A stretch of DNA of 64,000 bases from CAYOSU01 sp964406735 (lineage in GTDB: Bacteria; Bacillota; Clostridia; Christensenellales; CAMQZB01): NCBI GenBank assembly GCA_964406735.1, contig CAYOSU010000001.1:62001-126000 (forward strand), read 5' to 3'. The number at the start of each line of letters is the position of its first letter. Positions within the stretch are counted from its first letter, which is position 1. Of the stretch, positions 16,800-25,299 are shown piece by piece. A program made the translations under genes and the position numbers. A model generated the notes under the pieces. It saw nothing but the letters and a program-made list of their open reading frames with translations. It was not told where the DNA came from and made no database searches.

Positions 16800-18155
16800 T
16801 TAGTTGCCCTTGATCATGTTTCTGATGTCATTGACCTGAACTACGAGTTTTTTATCCGTTTTGAGTCTGTCGGAGATCTTATCTCTTGCGTGGATAACAG
16901 TCGTGTAATCCCTTCCGCCGAAGATCTGACCGACGGACATAAGAGGAAGTGAAAGGAATTCAAGGATGAGATACATCGCTATCTGCCTCGGCTCAACGAT
17001 CTCTTTTGTCTTTCTCTTTCCCGTAAGATCACTTCTTTGAATGTTGAAATATTTGCAGGTCGCTTCGATAATAGTATCGGCTGACGTCTGCGAGCGGCGA
17101 TGATCGGCGTAATCTCTGAGTGATTCCTGTGCGAGCTCTAACGTAACTTCCTTGTCTACCATTTTGGAATAGAGAGCGACTCTTGCCAAAAGCGATTCCA
17201 TCTCTCTGATGTTCGATTCAACTCTTTCTGCGATAAAATATATAACGTCGCTCGGTATGAGGTATCTTTCCTGTTCCGCTTTCATCTGCAAAATAGCCAC
17301 CTTGGTTTCAAGCGATGGAGGCTGAACATCGGCGATAATTCCCCATTCAAAACGTGTGCGAAGACGCTCTTCAAGTGAGGGTATCTCGTTAGGCTTGCGG
17401 TCGGACGTCAAGATTATCTGCTTGTTTTCGTTGTAAAGGTCGTTGAAAGTGTGGAAAAGTTCCTCTTGGACGGATGGTTTGTTTTCAAAGAACTGTACGT
17501 CGTCGATCATAAGAACGTCCGCCGAGCGGTAGTTATCCTTGAAGCGTTGAGTTTCAGTGCGCTTGTCCGAACGCAATGAGTCAATGAATTCGTTGGTAAA
17601 ACGCTCCGATGTCGTATAGATGAGCTTCTTTTCGGGGTTGTGCTCCATTATGTAGTTGCCGATAGCGTGCATAATGTGCGTTTTGCCAAGTCCAACTCCG
17701 CCGTATATGAACAAAGGATTATATCTCGTTCCGGGGTTTTCTGCGACCGAACGAGCGGCTGCGTGCACGAATTTGTTTGAATCGCCGACGACGAAAGACT
17801 CGAAAGTATATTTCGAGTTGAGTGATATTCCTCTATCTGGCTTTTTTTCTTCAACGTGCGTTTGTTTTTGCTCGACAACCGTATGAGGCTCTTTCTCCGC
17901 TTCAGAATCTTCGTCGCAGATAAAATCTACGTCGTTGACGAAAAGACTTTGTGCTCGCACTGCATCGCGAATGGTTTCGGAATAGTTTTGCGTTACAACG
18001 TTGTAAACATACTTAGACGGCGCAGAGAGAATGAGCTTGTTCCCTACGATGTTAACCGGTCTTAAATTTTTGATCCAGACGTCGAAAGAGTATACGACGA
18101 CTGTCGTTTCGAGTGTTTTGAGAGATTTTTCCCAAATACTTTGAGGTGTCAGCAT
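16800..18155 (-). CDS. dnaA: Chromosomal replication initiator DnaA
   Basis: 451 residues. ATP-dependent initiator that binds DnaA boxes and opens oriC. Domain I (1-80), variable acidic linker (81-110), AAA+ domain III with Walker A GGVGLGKT (152-159) and VLMIDDVQFF, and domain IV with the signature GGRDYTTVIHARDKI near residue 413. The start follows AGGAT. Unusual context: dnaA points away from recF-gyrB-gyrA and dnaN is not its neighbour, whereas dnaA-dnaN-recF is the norm in Firmicutes. Confidence 0.98.
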   Translation of the reverse strand: MLTPQSIWEKSLKTLETTVVVYSFDVWIKNLRPVNIVGNKLILSAPSKYVYNVVTQNYSETIRDAVRAQSLFVNDVDFICDEDSEAEKEPHTVVEQKQTHVEEKKPDRGISLNSKYTFESFVVGDSNKFVHAAARSVAENPGTRYNPLFIYGGVGLGKTHIMHAIGNYIMEHNPEKKLIYTTSERFTNEFIDSLRSDKRTETQRFKDNYRSADVLMIDDVQFFENKPSVQEELFHTFNDLYNENKQIILTSDRKPNEIPSLEERLRTRFEWGIIADVQPPSLETKVAILQMKAEQERYLIPSDVIYFIAERVESNIREMESLLARVALYSKMVDKEVTLELAQESLRDYADHRRSQTSADTIIEATCKYFNIQRSDLTGKRKTKEIVEPRQIAMYLILEFLSLPLMSVGQIFGGRDYTTVIHARDKISDRLKTDKKLVVQVNDIRNMIKGN

Positions 18156-18173
18156 AATACTTTATCCTATGAT

Positions 18174-18202
18174 TTGAAAAATGTTTGTGAATGTGATACA
18201 AT
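18174..18202 (+). promoter_or_regulatory. Promoter of recF
   Basis: TTGAAA (18174-18179), 17 bp, TACAAT (18197-18202), with TGA before the -10. Implies a leader of about 190 bases. Confidence 0.65.
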
Positions 18203-18229
18203 AAACGTATATCGCATCGGTCTTTCGCA

Positions 18230-18344
18230 GAAAGCTGTATTAAAAGCTTTCGTTGCAGTAATTTTTAACCTTGGCACGCAATAAAGATTGCGTTCACGCT
18301 GCCAAACGGATCAAAATGTGCAAAACTTGCGAGAGAGTATCTCT
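18230..18344 (+). promoter_or_regulatory. Hairpin-rich recF leader
   Basis: Three stems: 7 bp 18230-18236/18245-18251; a two-tier stem 18271-18276/18300-18305 enclosing 18277-18282/18287-18292; 5 bp 18332-18336/18340-18344. No U tracts. Could regulate recF or be part of the origin region. Confidence 0.45.
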
Positions 18345-18396
18345 ATTCTACTACACTTTTCCACAAAAAGAAAGTGTTTTAACCAAAATAATCGTC

Positions 18397-19476
18397 ATGA
18401 TAGTAAAAAAACTTGATCTTTACAATTTCAGGAACTATATAAAAGGCACGGCATACTTTTCCGACGGGCTTAATATCGTGGCGGGTAAAAATGCACAGGG
18501 CAAGACCAATCTCATAGAAGGCATCTATCTTTTGGCCACGGGAACGAGTCCTCGGCTTTCCAACGACAAGGGACTTATCAGAAAGGGAGAGAGCTATGCA
18601 CGCGTAACGGCGACTGCGGAAAACTCGGGCGGTGAATTCGAGGTCGAGATGTTGATGTCCAAAAACGCAAAGAAGTGTGCGAGCGTCAACGGGATGCCTA
18701 TAGCCAAGATAGGCGAGCTTATCGGAAATATTCGTGCGATATACTTTTCTCCCGACGAGATGAGCCTTATAAAAGACTCTCCCGATTTCAGACGTAGATT
18801 TATGGATATAGACCTCTCGCAGGTCGATAGAAGCTATTTTTATGCTCTCAATAAGTATAATAAGGTGCTGCGCCAAAGGAATGCGCTTCTCAAAGACGAG
18901 TCGCTTGAAAAGATAAAAAACACCATATCGCTGTGGGACGAGCAGCTTGCTAAGGAAGGCGCAAGGCTGATAGTTGCCCGTCGTGCTTTTTGTAAAGAGC
19001 TTTCGGTCGAGGCTGAGAGGATACATTCAAGGATAGCGCCTGACGAACGTTTGCAGATAGCGTACTCTACCAGCGTCGAAAGCGACGACGAGGACGGCAT
19101 AGCCTTTGAGCTTGAAGAAAAGCTAAGAAAGGCAGTCGAAAGGGATACTTACCTCAAATTTACGAGCGTAGGACCGCAACGGGACGACATCAAGATAACG
19201 CTTTCAGGCGAGGACGTAAGGACGTTCGGCAGTCAGGGACAGCAAAGAACGGCAACGCTGTCGTTAAAGCTTGCCGAGATAGCGATATTTGAGAAGCTTT
19301 CAGGTGAAAAGCCCATACTTTTACTCGATGACGTAATGTCCGAGCTTGATAAAGACCGCAGAACGAGGCTTTTGGCGGCGTGCGAAGGCGGCCAAACGAT
19401 AGTTACGACGACGGATGAAGAGGAGTTTAGCGGAAACAATGTAATAAGAATTGAAAACGGCAATATATATCAATAA
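18397..19476 (+). CDS. recF: DNA replication and repair protein RecF
   Basis: 359-residue SMC-like ATPase that loads RecA at gaps with RecOR. Walker A is within AGKNAQGKTNLIEG, the signature motif is FGSQGQQRTATLSLKLAE and Walker B is PILLLDDVMSELD. The start at ATG 18397 is chosen since RecF proteins begin with a short strand like VKKLDLYNFRNY; a TTG 126 bases upstream would add a sequence lying in the hairpin leader. There is no good Shine-Dalgarno site, so the start is less certain than the gene. Transcribed away from dnaA. Confidence 0.95.
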   Translation: MIVKKLDLYNFRNYIKGTAYFSDGLNIVAGKNAQGKTNLIEGIYLLATGTSPRLSNDKGLIRKGESYARVTATAENSGGEFEVEMLMSKNAKKCASVNGMPIAKIGELIGNIRAIYFSPDEMSLIKDSPDFRRRFMDIDLSQVDRSYFYALNKYNKVLRQRNALLKDESLEKIKNTISLWDEQLAKEGARLIVARRAFCKELSVEAERIHSRIAPDERLQIAYSTSVESDDEDGIAFELEEKLRKAVERDTYLKFTSVGPQRDDIKITLSGEDVRTFGSQGQQRTATLSLKLAEIAIFEKLSGEKPILLLDDVMSELDKDRRTRLLAACEGGQTIVTTTDEEEFSGNNVIRIENGNIYQ

Positions 19477-19506
19477 ATACCGTCGATGCGTTCGACGGTA
19501 TTTTTA
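19475..19506 (+). terminator. Terminator after recF
   Basis: 12-bp perfect stem (19475-19486/19492-19503) overlapping the recF stop codon, with a T run. Confidence 0.88.
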
Positions 19507-19642
19507 TGTCTAAAACCGCTAAAAACCGAAAATGCCGTTAAATTTTTAAGTATACAGCAAAAACGGTTTTATACGACAAAAGGAGAAATCATTGTAAAAA
19601 CGGCAAATTTTGGCGTTATTTCGCAAATGAGGGTAAAATGAC

Positions 19643-19671
19643 TTGTTAAACGGCTCGCGATATGCTATAAT
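19643..19671 (+). promoter_or_regulatory. Promoter of gyrB-gyrA
   Basis: TTGTTA (19643-19648), 17 bp, TATAAT (19666-19671) with TGC before the -10. The rest of the 19507-19719 gap is AT-rich with no other feature seen. Confidence 0.8.
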
Positions 19672-19719
19672 TATAATAACTAAAATACGGACGGAAACGC
19701 CCGAAAAAAGGAAGAAAAA

Positions 19720-21633
19720 ATGGAAAAAGTCGAACATTCATACGGCGAACAGGAGATACAGGTATTAGAAGGACTTGACCCTGTCAGAAAACGTCCCGGA
19801 ATGTATATCGGATCGACGGACGAAAGAGGCTTGCATCATCTCATTACTGAGATAGTCGACAACAGTATCGACGAAGCGTTAGCGGGCTTTTGTACCGAGA
19901 TCAATGTAATAATAAACAGCGACGGCTCTTGCACGGTCGTAGATAACGGAAGAGGTATTCCGTGCGGTCTTCACAAAAAAGAGGGTATCTCATCGGTAGA
20001 GCTCGTATTGACCAAGCTTCACGCCGGCGGAAAATTCGGCGGCGGCGGATATAAGATCTCCGGCGGACTTCACGGCGTTGGATCTTCTGTCGTTAACGCA
20101 CTTTCGGAGTGGATGAAAGTCGAGGTCGATCAGGATGGCAAGCATCACGTTATCAGCTTCCATAGAGGTATAGCCGACGGCAGACTTCAGATAACAGGTG
20201 ATGCCGACAGAACGGGAACGACGGTAACGTTCATGCCGGACGGCGAGATATTCGAGACGCTCGATTTCAATTACGACCAGACGAAGATCCGCTTAAGAGA
20301 GCTTGCATATCTTAACAGAGGCTTGACCATCTCGATAGAGGACAGACGCGAGGGCAGAGAAAAGAAAGACGTATATTGCTATGAGGGCGGCATCAAGGAA
20401 TTCGTTAACGACCTTAACAAGGCAAAGAATACGATATTCCCCGAGTGCTTCTACACAGAAAGGACGTTTGGCGACAATATCGTCGAGATCGCGCTTCAAT
20501 ATAACGATTCCTATACGGAAAGCGTATTCGCTTTTGCCAACAACATAAATACGCACGAGGGCGGAACGCATCTTGACGGCTTCAAGAATACCCTTACGAG
20601 AGTCATGAACGCTTACGCTAAGTCCAATAGGCTTTTAAAAGAGGATGACTCTTTGACGGGAGAGGACGTAAGAGAAGGCTTGGTTGCCGTTATTTCGGTA
20701 AAGCTCCCCGAACCGCAGTTTGAGGGACAGACGAAGACGAAGCTTGGTAATTCCGAGATGAGAGCGCATGTCGGCAAGGCTCTTTCAGAGGGCATGACGA
20801 CGTATCTTGAAGAAAACCCTGCTGTTGCCAAAGAGCTCATATACAAGTCCGTAAACGCTAAGAACGCGCGTGAGGCTGCAAGAAAGGCGAGAGAGGACAC
20901 AAGACGTAAAAACGTTCTCGAAAATACTACACTTCCCGGCAAACTTCACGATTGTACAGAGAAAAACGCCGCACATTGCGAGATATTCCTCGTCGAGGGC
21001 GATTCCGCAGGAGGTACGGCAAAACAGGGCAGAGACAGAAAATTCCAAGCGATATTGCCACTTCGCGGTAAGATATTGAACGTTGAAAAGGCAAGAGAGG
21101 CAAGAATATTTGAAAACGCCGAAATCAGGAGTATGATCACAGCTTTCGGATGCGGTATTTCCGAAGAGTGCGATCCCAAGAAGCTCCGCTACGACAGAAT
21201 AATCTGCATGACGGATGCCGACGTAGACGGTGCACATATCAGAATACTTTTGCTTACATTCTTCTTCCGCTTCATGAGACCGATAGTCGAGCAAGGACAC
21301 GTATACTGTGCTCAGCCACCTCTTTACAAGGTAGAGAAGAATAAGACGGTAAAATATCTGTATTCCGACGAGGAGCTCAATGCTTACCTTGACGAGATAG
21401 GCAGAAAGGGCGCGGATATACAGAGATATAAAGGTCTTGGCGAAATGAACGCCGAGCAGCTTTGGGATACTACGATGGACCCTGCGAAGAGAACTCTCGT
21501 TCAGGTCAAGATGGAGGACGCCGTTCTTGCAGACGAAATGTTCACCGTATTGATGGGTGAGAATGCAGATCTTCGCCGTCAATTCATAGCAGACAACGCA
21601 ACGCTCGTCTCTGCTGACGATCTCGACGTATAA
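19720..21633 (+). CDS. gyrB: DNA gyrase subunit B
   Basis: 637 residues. ATPase subunit of the enzyme that introduces negative supercoils. GHKL ATP site: EIVDNSIDEALAG, VVDNGRGIPCG and GGLHGVGSSVVNALSE. The TOPRIM metal site is EGDSAGGTAKQGRDR plus DADVDGAHIR, and QRYKGLGEMNAEQLWDTTMD contacts GyrA and DNA. Length suits the short Gram-positive form. AAAGGAAG precedes the ATG. The gyrA start is 12 bases after the stop. Confidence 0.98.
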   Translation: MEKVEHSYGEQEIQVLEGLDPVRKRPGMYIGSTDERGLHHLITEIVDNSIDEALAGFCTEINVIINSDGSCTVVDNGRGIPCGLHKKEGISSVELVLTKLHAGGKFGGGGYKISGGLHGVGSSVVNALSEWMKVEVDQDGKHHVISFHRGIADGRLQITGDADRTGTTVTFMPDGEIFETLDFNYDQTKIRLRELAYLNRGLTISIEDRREGREKKDVYCYEGGIKEFVNDLNKAKNTIFPECFYTERTFGDNIVEIALQYNDSYTESVFAFANNINTHEGGTHLDGFKNTLTRVMNAYAKSNRLLKEDDSLTGEDVREGLVAVISVKLPEPQFEGQTKTKLGNSEMRAHVGKALSEGMTTYLEENPAVAKELIYKSVNAKNAREAARKAREDTRRKNVLENTTLPGKLHDCTEKNAAHCEIFLVEGDSAGGTAKQGRDRKFQAILPLRGKILNVEKAREARIFENAEIRSMITAFGCGISEECDPKKLRYDRIICMTDADVDGAHIRILLLTFFFRFMRPIVEQGHVYCAQPPLYKVEKNKTVKYLYSDEELNAYLDEIGRKGADIQRYKGLGEMNAEQLWDTTMDPAKRTLVQVKMEDAVLADEMFTVLMGENADLRRQFIADNATLVSADDLDV

Positions 21634-21645
21634 GGGAGGCGTATT

Positions 21646-24198
21646 ATGGCAGACAAGAAAGAAAAGAATATAAATTACGAAGAGCTTTTAAGTAAGACCA
21701 AGATAAAGACCGTTAAGGTCGAGGACGAGATACAGCGTTCATTCATAGCTTACGCTATGGCGGTCAACGTTTCGAGAGCTATTCCCGATGCAAGAGACGG
21801 ACTCAAGCCCGTACATAGGCGTATACTTTACGCTATGGCGAACAACCTCGGACTTTTCGCCGATAAACCGTATAGAAAATCGGTAAAGATCGTCGGCGAA
21901 GTGCTCGGTAATTACCATCCTCACGGCGATACGGCGGTTTACGACGCAGTAGTTCGTATGGCGCAGGATTTCTCTATGCGCTATCCTCTCGTAGACGGAC
22001 ACGGCAATTTCGGTTCCGTTGACGGCGACGGTGCGGCGGCAATGAGATATACCGAGGCAAGGCTTTCAAAAATAGCAGCCGAGATGATCCGCGATATAGA
22101 CAAAGAGACGGTGGATTTTTACCCCAACTTCGACGGAACGTGCATGCAGCCGAGAGTATTGCCCGCACGCTTTCCTGCGCTCTTAGTCAACGGCGCAAGC
22201 GGCATTGCGGTAGGTATGGCAACGAACATTCCTCCTCACAATATGGGAGAGGTCATCGACGGTGTCATAGCGCAGATCCACAACCCCGATATTGATGTCG
22301 ATGAGCTTATGAAGATAGTCATGGCTCCCGACTTCCCGACGGGTGGCATACTTATGGGCAGAAACGGTATCCGTCAGGCGTATATGACGGGCCGTGGAAG
22401 CTACGTTTTGCGTGCAAAGACGGAGATAGAGGAGTATGGCGACGGATCGAGACAGAGAATAGTAGCGACCGAGCTCCCCTATCAGGTAAATAAGGCAAAG
22501 CTCATCGAGCAGATAGCCGACCTTGTAAAGCTGAAACGCATCGAGGGGATCTCTGACGTAAGAGACGAGTCCGACAAAGAGGGCTTGAGAATAGTCATCG
22601 AGATCAAAAAAGACGCTAATGCGCAGGTCGTTCTTAACCTGCTTTTCAAACACACCAATCTTCAGATAAGCGACGGTATAACCCTTCTTGCGCTTAAGAA
22701 TAACGAGCCGAAGGTACTTTCGCTAAAAGAGATCAACGAATGCTACATCGAGCATCAGCAGGATGTGGTAAGCAGGCGCATAAGATACGACTTGGCGAGA
22801 GCCGAGGAGCGTGAGCATATCGTCGAAGGACTCGTTATAGCACTTGCGAGCATAGACGAGGTCATTGAGGTGATCAAGAAGAGCAAGGATAGAGCCGACG
22901 CAATGAAGCAGCTCATGGAGAGATTTATTCTTTCCGAGAAACAGGCTCAGGCAGTTCTCGACACGAGACTCGTAAGACTTACTTCTCTTGAGGTTGATAC
23001 CTTGAGGAACGAACTCGAGGAACTCAAAAATAAGATCCAAGGCTACAAGGAAATACTTGCAAGCGAGGAGAAGATAGACGAGATAGTCATAAACGAGCTT
23101 TTAGAGGTCAAAGCAAAGTATTCCGACGACAGAAGAACGGAGATCTCCGTAAACTACGGTGATATCAACGTCGGAGACCTCATAGCAGAGGACGACGTCG
23201 TAGTATCGAGGACTCACCAAGGCTACGTCAAACGTATATCTACTGCCGAATATAAGGCTCAGAAGCGCGGCGGCAAGGGCGTTTTGGCTCATAGAGCAAA
23301 AGACGAGGACTACGTTGAGAGTATGTTCATAACATCGACTCACTCTGACCTATTGTTCTTCACAGACAAGGGCAAGGTATATTGCATCAAGGCGTATGAA
23401 GTACCCGAAGCAAACCGCCAGGCAAGAGGCCGTGCAATGGTAAACTTGTTCCAGCTCGATTCGGACGAAAAGGTCAACACGGTAATACCTCTCGATGATT
23501 ATCAGGAGGGCTACCTCATGATGGCAACTCGCAACGGTCTTATCAAAAAGACGGCGATATCGGAGTTTGAGAGCATAAGAAAGAGCGGAAAGATAGCTAT
23601 CGTTCTCGAAGAGGGAGATGCGCTTGTTTCTGTTCTTAGAACAAGCGGCAATGACGAGCTTTTGATAGCCTCTAAAGAGGGTAAGTGCTTAAGGTTTGCT
23701 GAAAGTGGCGTAAGACCTATCGGAAGAGTTGCTAAGGGCGTCAGAAGTATGGATCTTACGAGCGACGACCAAATAGTAGACCTTTTGATAGTAAACGACG
23801 ACTCCAAGGTTCTTGCGATAACGGAGAAAGGCTTCGGCAAGAGAACGCCGCTTACTGATTACAGACTCCAGAACCGTGGCGGCAAGGGCGTTAAGGCAGG
23901 TGTACTCAACGATAAGACAGGCAAGCTCGTTGCTCTCAAGATCATCGGCGACGGACAGGAGGTACTTATGATCTCCGTCGAGGGTACGATGATAAGAACA
24001 CGCGGCGATGAAATATCCGTCATGTCGAGAGACACGATCGGCGTTCATATCATGGATGTAGCAGACGGTGATGCCGTAACATCTGTAGCGATACTCGATC
24101 CTGAGGACGAGGAGGAAGAGCAAGAACAAGAAGCTGTAATAAGCGAGGTTGAGACGGAAGTATCGACCGAAACGGAGGAAGCTCCCGACGAAATTTGA
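21646..24198 (+). CDS. gyrA: DNA gyrase subunit A
   Basis: 850 residues. DNA breakage-reunion subunit with catalytic Tyr135 in AAMRYTEARL. The quinolone region reads HPHGDTAVYDAVVRMAQ, with Thr96 where E. coli has Ser83 and Asp100 where it has Asp87. The GyrA box that wraps DNA appears as QKRGGKG near residue 545, and a second QNRGGKG copy occurs late in the beta-pinwheel domain. The C-terminal tail is strongly acidic. Same operon as gyrB; a terminator follows. Confidence 0.98.
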   Translation: MADKKEKNINYEELLSKTKIKTVKVEDEIQRSFIAYAMAVNVSRAIPDARDGLKPVHRRILYAMANNLGLFADKPYRKSVKIVGEVLGNYHPHGDTAVYDAVVRMAQDFSMRYPLVDGHGNFGSVDGDGAAAMRYTEARLSKIAAEMIRDIDKETVDFYPNFDGTCMQPRVLPARFPALLVNGASGIAVGMATNIPPHNMGEVIDGVIAQIHNPDIDVDELMKIVMAPDFPTGGILMGRNGIRQAYMTGRGSYVLRAKTEIEEYGDGSRQRIVATELPYQVNKAKLIEQIADLVKLKRIEGISDVRDESDKEGLRIVIEIKKDANAQVVLNLLFKHTNLQISDGITLLALKNNEPKVLSLKEINECYIEHQQDVVSRRIRYDLARAEEREHIVEGLVIALASIDEVIEVIKKSKDRADAMKQLMERFILSEKQAQAVLDTRLVRLTSLEVDTLRNELEELKNKIQGYKEILASEEKIDEIVINELLEVKAKYSDDRRTEISVNYGDINVGDLIAEDDVVVSRTHQGYVKRISTAEYKAQKRGGKGVLAHRAKDEDYVESMFITSTHSDLLFFTDKGKVYCIKAYEVPEANRQARGRAMVNLFQLDSDEKVNTVIPLDDYQEGYLMMATRNGLIKKTAISEFESIRKSGKIAIVLEEGDALVSVLRTSGNDELLIASKEGKCLRFAESGVRPIGRVAKGVRSMDLTSDDQIVDLLIVNDDSKVLAITEKGFGKRTPLTDYRLQNRGGKGVKAGVLNDKTGKLVALKIIGDGQEVLMISVEGTMIRTRGDEISVMSRDTIGVHIMDVADGDAVTSVAILDPEDEEEEQEQEAVISEVETEVSTETEEAPDEI

Positions 24199-24230
24199 TA
24201 AAAAGAGGAATGGATTCGTTACTCTTTTTT

Positions 24231-24267
24231 GCCACAGCAGTGAAAGCTGCTGTGGCATTCTTTTTTT
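24231..24267 (+). terminator. Terminator after gyrA
   Basis: Perfect 10-bp GC-rich stem 24231-24240/24247-24256, then a T run. Confidence 0.92.
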
Positions 24268-24333
24268 GTGATGAGTTTTATAAGAAGAAAAATAAAAGCT
24301 GTATCATTAAGATGATATAGAACGAGAAAAAAA

Positions 24334-24387
24334 AGAGAACTTGTCTTTCAAAAAAGCAATACGCTTTCAAATGAGTGCAAGTCCTCT
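24334..24387 (-). terminator. Probable terminator of the minus-strand membrane gene
   Basis: 10-bp stem with one G-U pair (24334-24343/24378-24387), long loop, followed on the minus strand by a run of Ts. Confidence 0.5.
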
Positions 24388-24451
24388 TATATTTTAGAAA
24401 TTTGAAGTGTAGTTTGTTGTCGGAATAAGCACGGATCCCGTTAATTTGCCG

Positions 24452-25162
24452 TCAGCAGGGCGTGTTGTCCGAGGTATATACCTCAAGCGGATCTTTTTCA
24501 AGCACGGTCTCGATGCTTGCTTTAAGATCTGAAGAAACTGCCGCCTTTTCAACGATATGCTGGTCGATAGGTGCGATCTCTCTTGCGTAAACATCAAGCA
24601 AAGCAATGGCATCTTTGAATTTTGCAAACGCCCTTCTTTTAGTAAAGGTGAATACGAACTTAATAAGGTGTGTTACGGAAAGCCCTACCGTCAGCGCAAT
24701 GATAGGCATAAAAAGCGCTTCCTCGCGCGGTACGTCCGTCTTGACGAGAGAAAAAGCAAGGTTTGCTGCAGTCAAGAAAGTGACTATCACCTTCATCGTC
24801 GTGATAAAGCCGCATTCGAGAACGCCGTGCGTATACGCAAGCTCGGTTGAAACGTAGTCCGAGGGCTTACCTTTCTTTGTTGAATAATACTTTTCCCACT
24901 TAGAATAAATATCGGAAGGGAACGCGCGCATGTAATAATTGAGGCTTCCCAAACGCTTTTGATCGTTTGAAGTGAGGTATCGTATCACCGACTTTGAAGC
25001 GAACAAGACATCCGAGTCGTAGGATGCGAACTTATACGCAAAAAGGCACACGAAGGCTATTGCGTAAACGACTACGGTCAAAAGCAAAATGGTATCGCTC
25101 GGGATCTTTTCTGCGTAATACTTGAGCCAAGCATAGTAATAATTGATGACGCTGTCAGACAT
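24452..25162 (-). CDS. Membrane protein of unknown function
   Basis: 236 residues with three likely membrane segments (about 22-43, 118-140, 147-170), cytoplasmic stretches between them and a C-terminal acidic region of about 60 residues. AAGGAG lies 6 bases before the ATG, so it is clearly translated. No conserved motif recognised. It lies between the gyrA terminator and addA with its own terminator, so it appears to be a single-gene unit. What it does cannot be said. Confidence 0.6.
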   Translation of the reverse strand: MSDSVINYYYAWLKYYAEKIPSDTILLLTVVVYAIAFVCLFAYKFASYDSDVLFASKSVIRYLTSNDQKRLGSLNYYMRAFPSDIYSKWEKYYSTKKGKPSDYVSTELAYTHGVLECGFITTMKVIVTFLTAANLAFSLVKTDVPREEALFMPIIALTVGLSVTHLIKFVFTFTKRRAFAKFKDAIALLDVYAREIAPIDQHIVEKAAVSSDLKASIETVLEKDPLEVYTSDNTPC

Positions 25163-25246
25163 AAAAAACTCCTTTTGATTTAGATAAGTCGATTGTTCCC
25201 AAAGCTTGCATTTTTATACGCAAAAAGCTGAAATATAAAGAAATGA

Positions 25247-25265
25247 GATCCGAAATTTTCGGATC
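25247..25265 (-). terminator. Terminator of addBA
   Basis: 8-bp stem 25247-25254/25258-25265 downstream of the addA stop, with a T-rich stretch on the minus strand. Confidence 0.6.
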
Positions 25266-25299
25266 GCAAGAAATTATAATATCAGTTTGTGTTTTGTCC

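Larger units (their letters stand above)
18156..18396. other. dnaA-recF divergent region, weak oriC candidate
   Basis: 241 bases between divergent dnaA and recF. Two near-consensus DnaA boxes differ from TTATNCACA by one base: TTTTCCACA at 18357-18365 (+) and TGTGCAAAA at 18317-18325 (reverse orientation). There is no tight box cluster and no clear AT-rich unwinding block, and gene orientation on either side does not switch as expected at an origin. Support for an origin is therefore weak. Confidence 0.3.

Noticed and set aside
18271..18396. N-terminal extension of RecF from a TTG at 18271
   Set aside because: The extra 42 residues lie in the hairpin leader and do not resemble RecF, which normally begins just before LDLYNFRNY.
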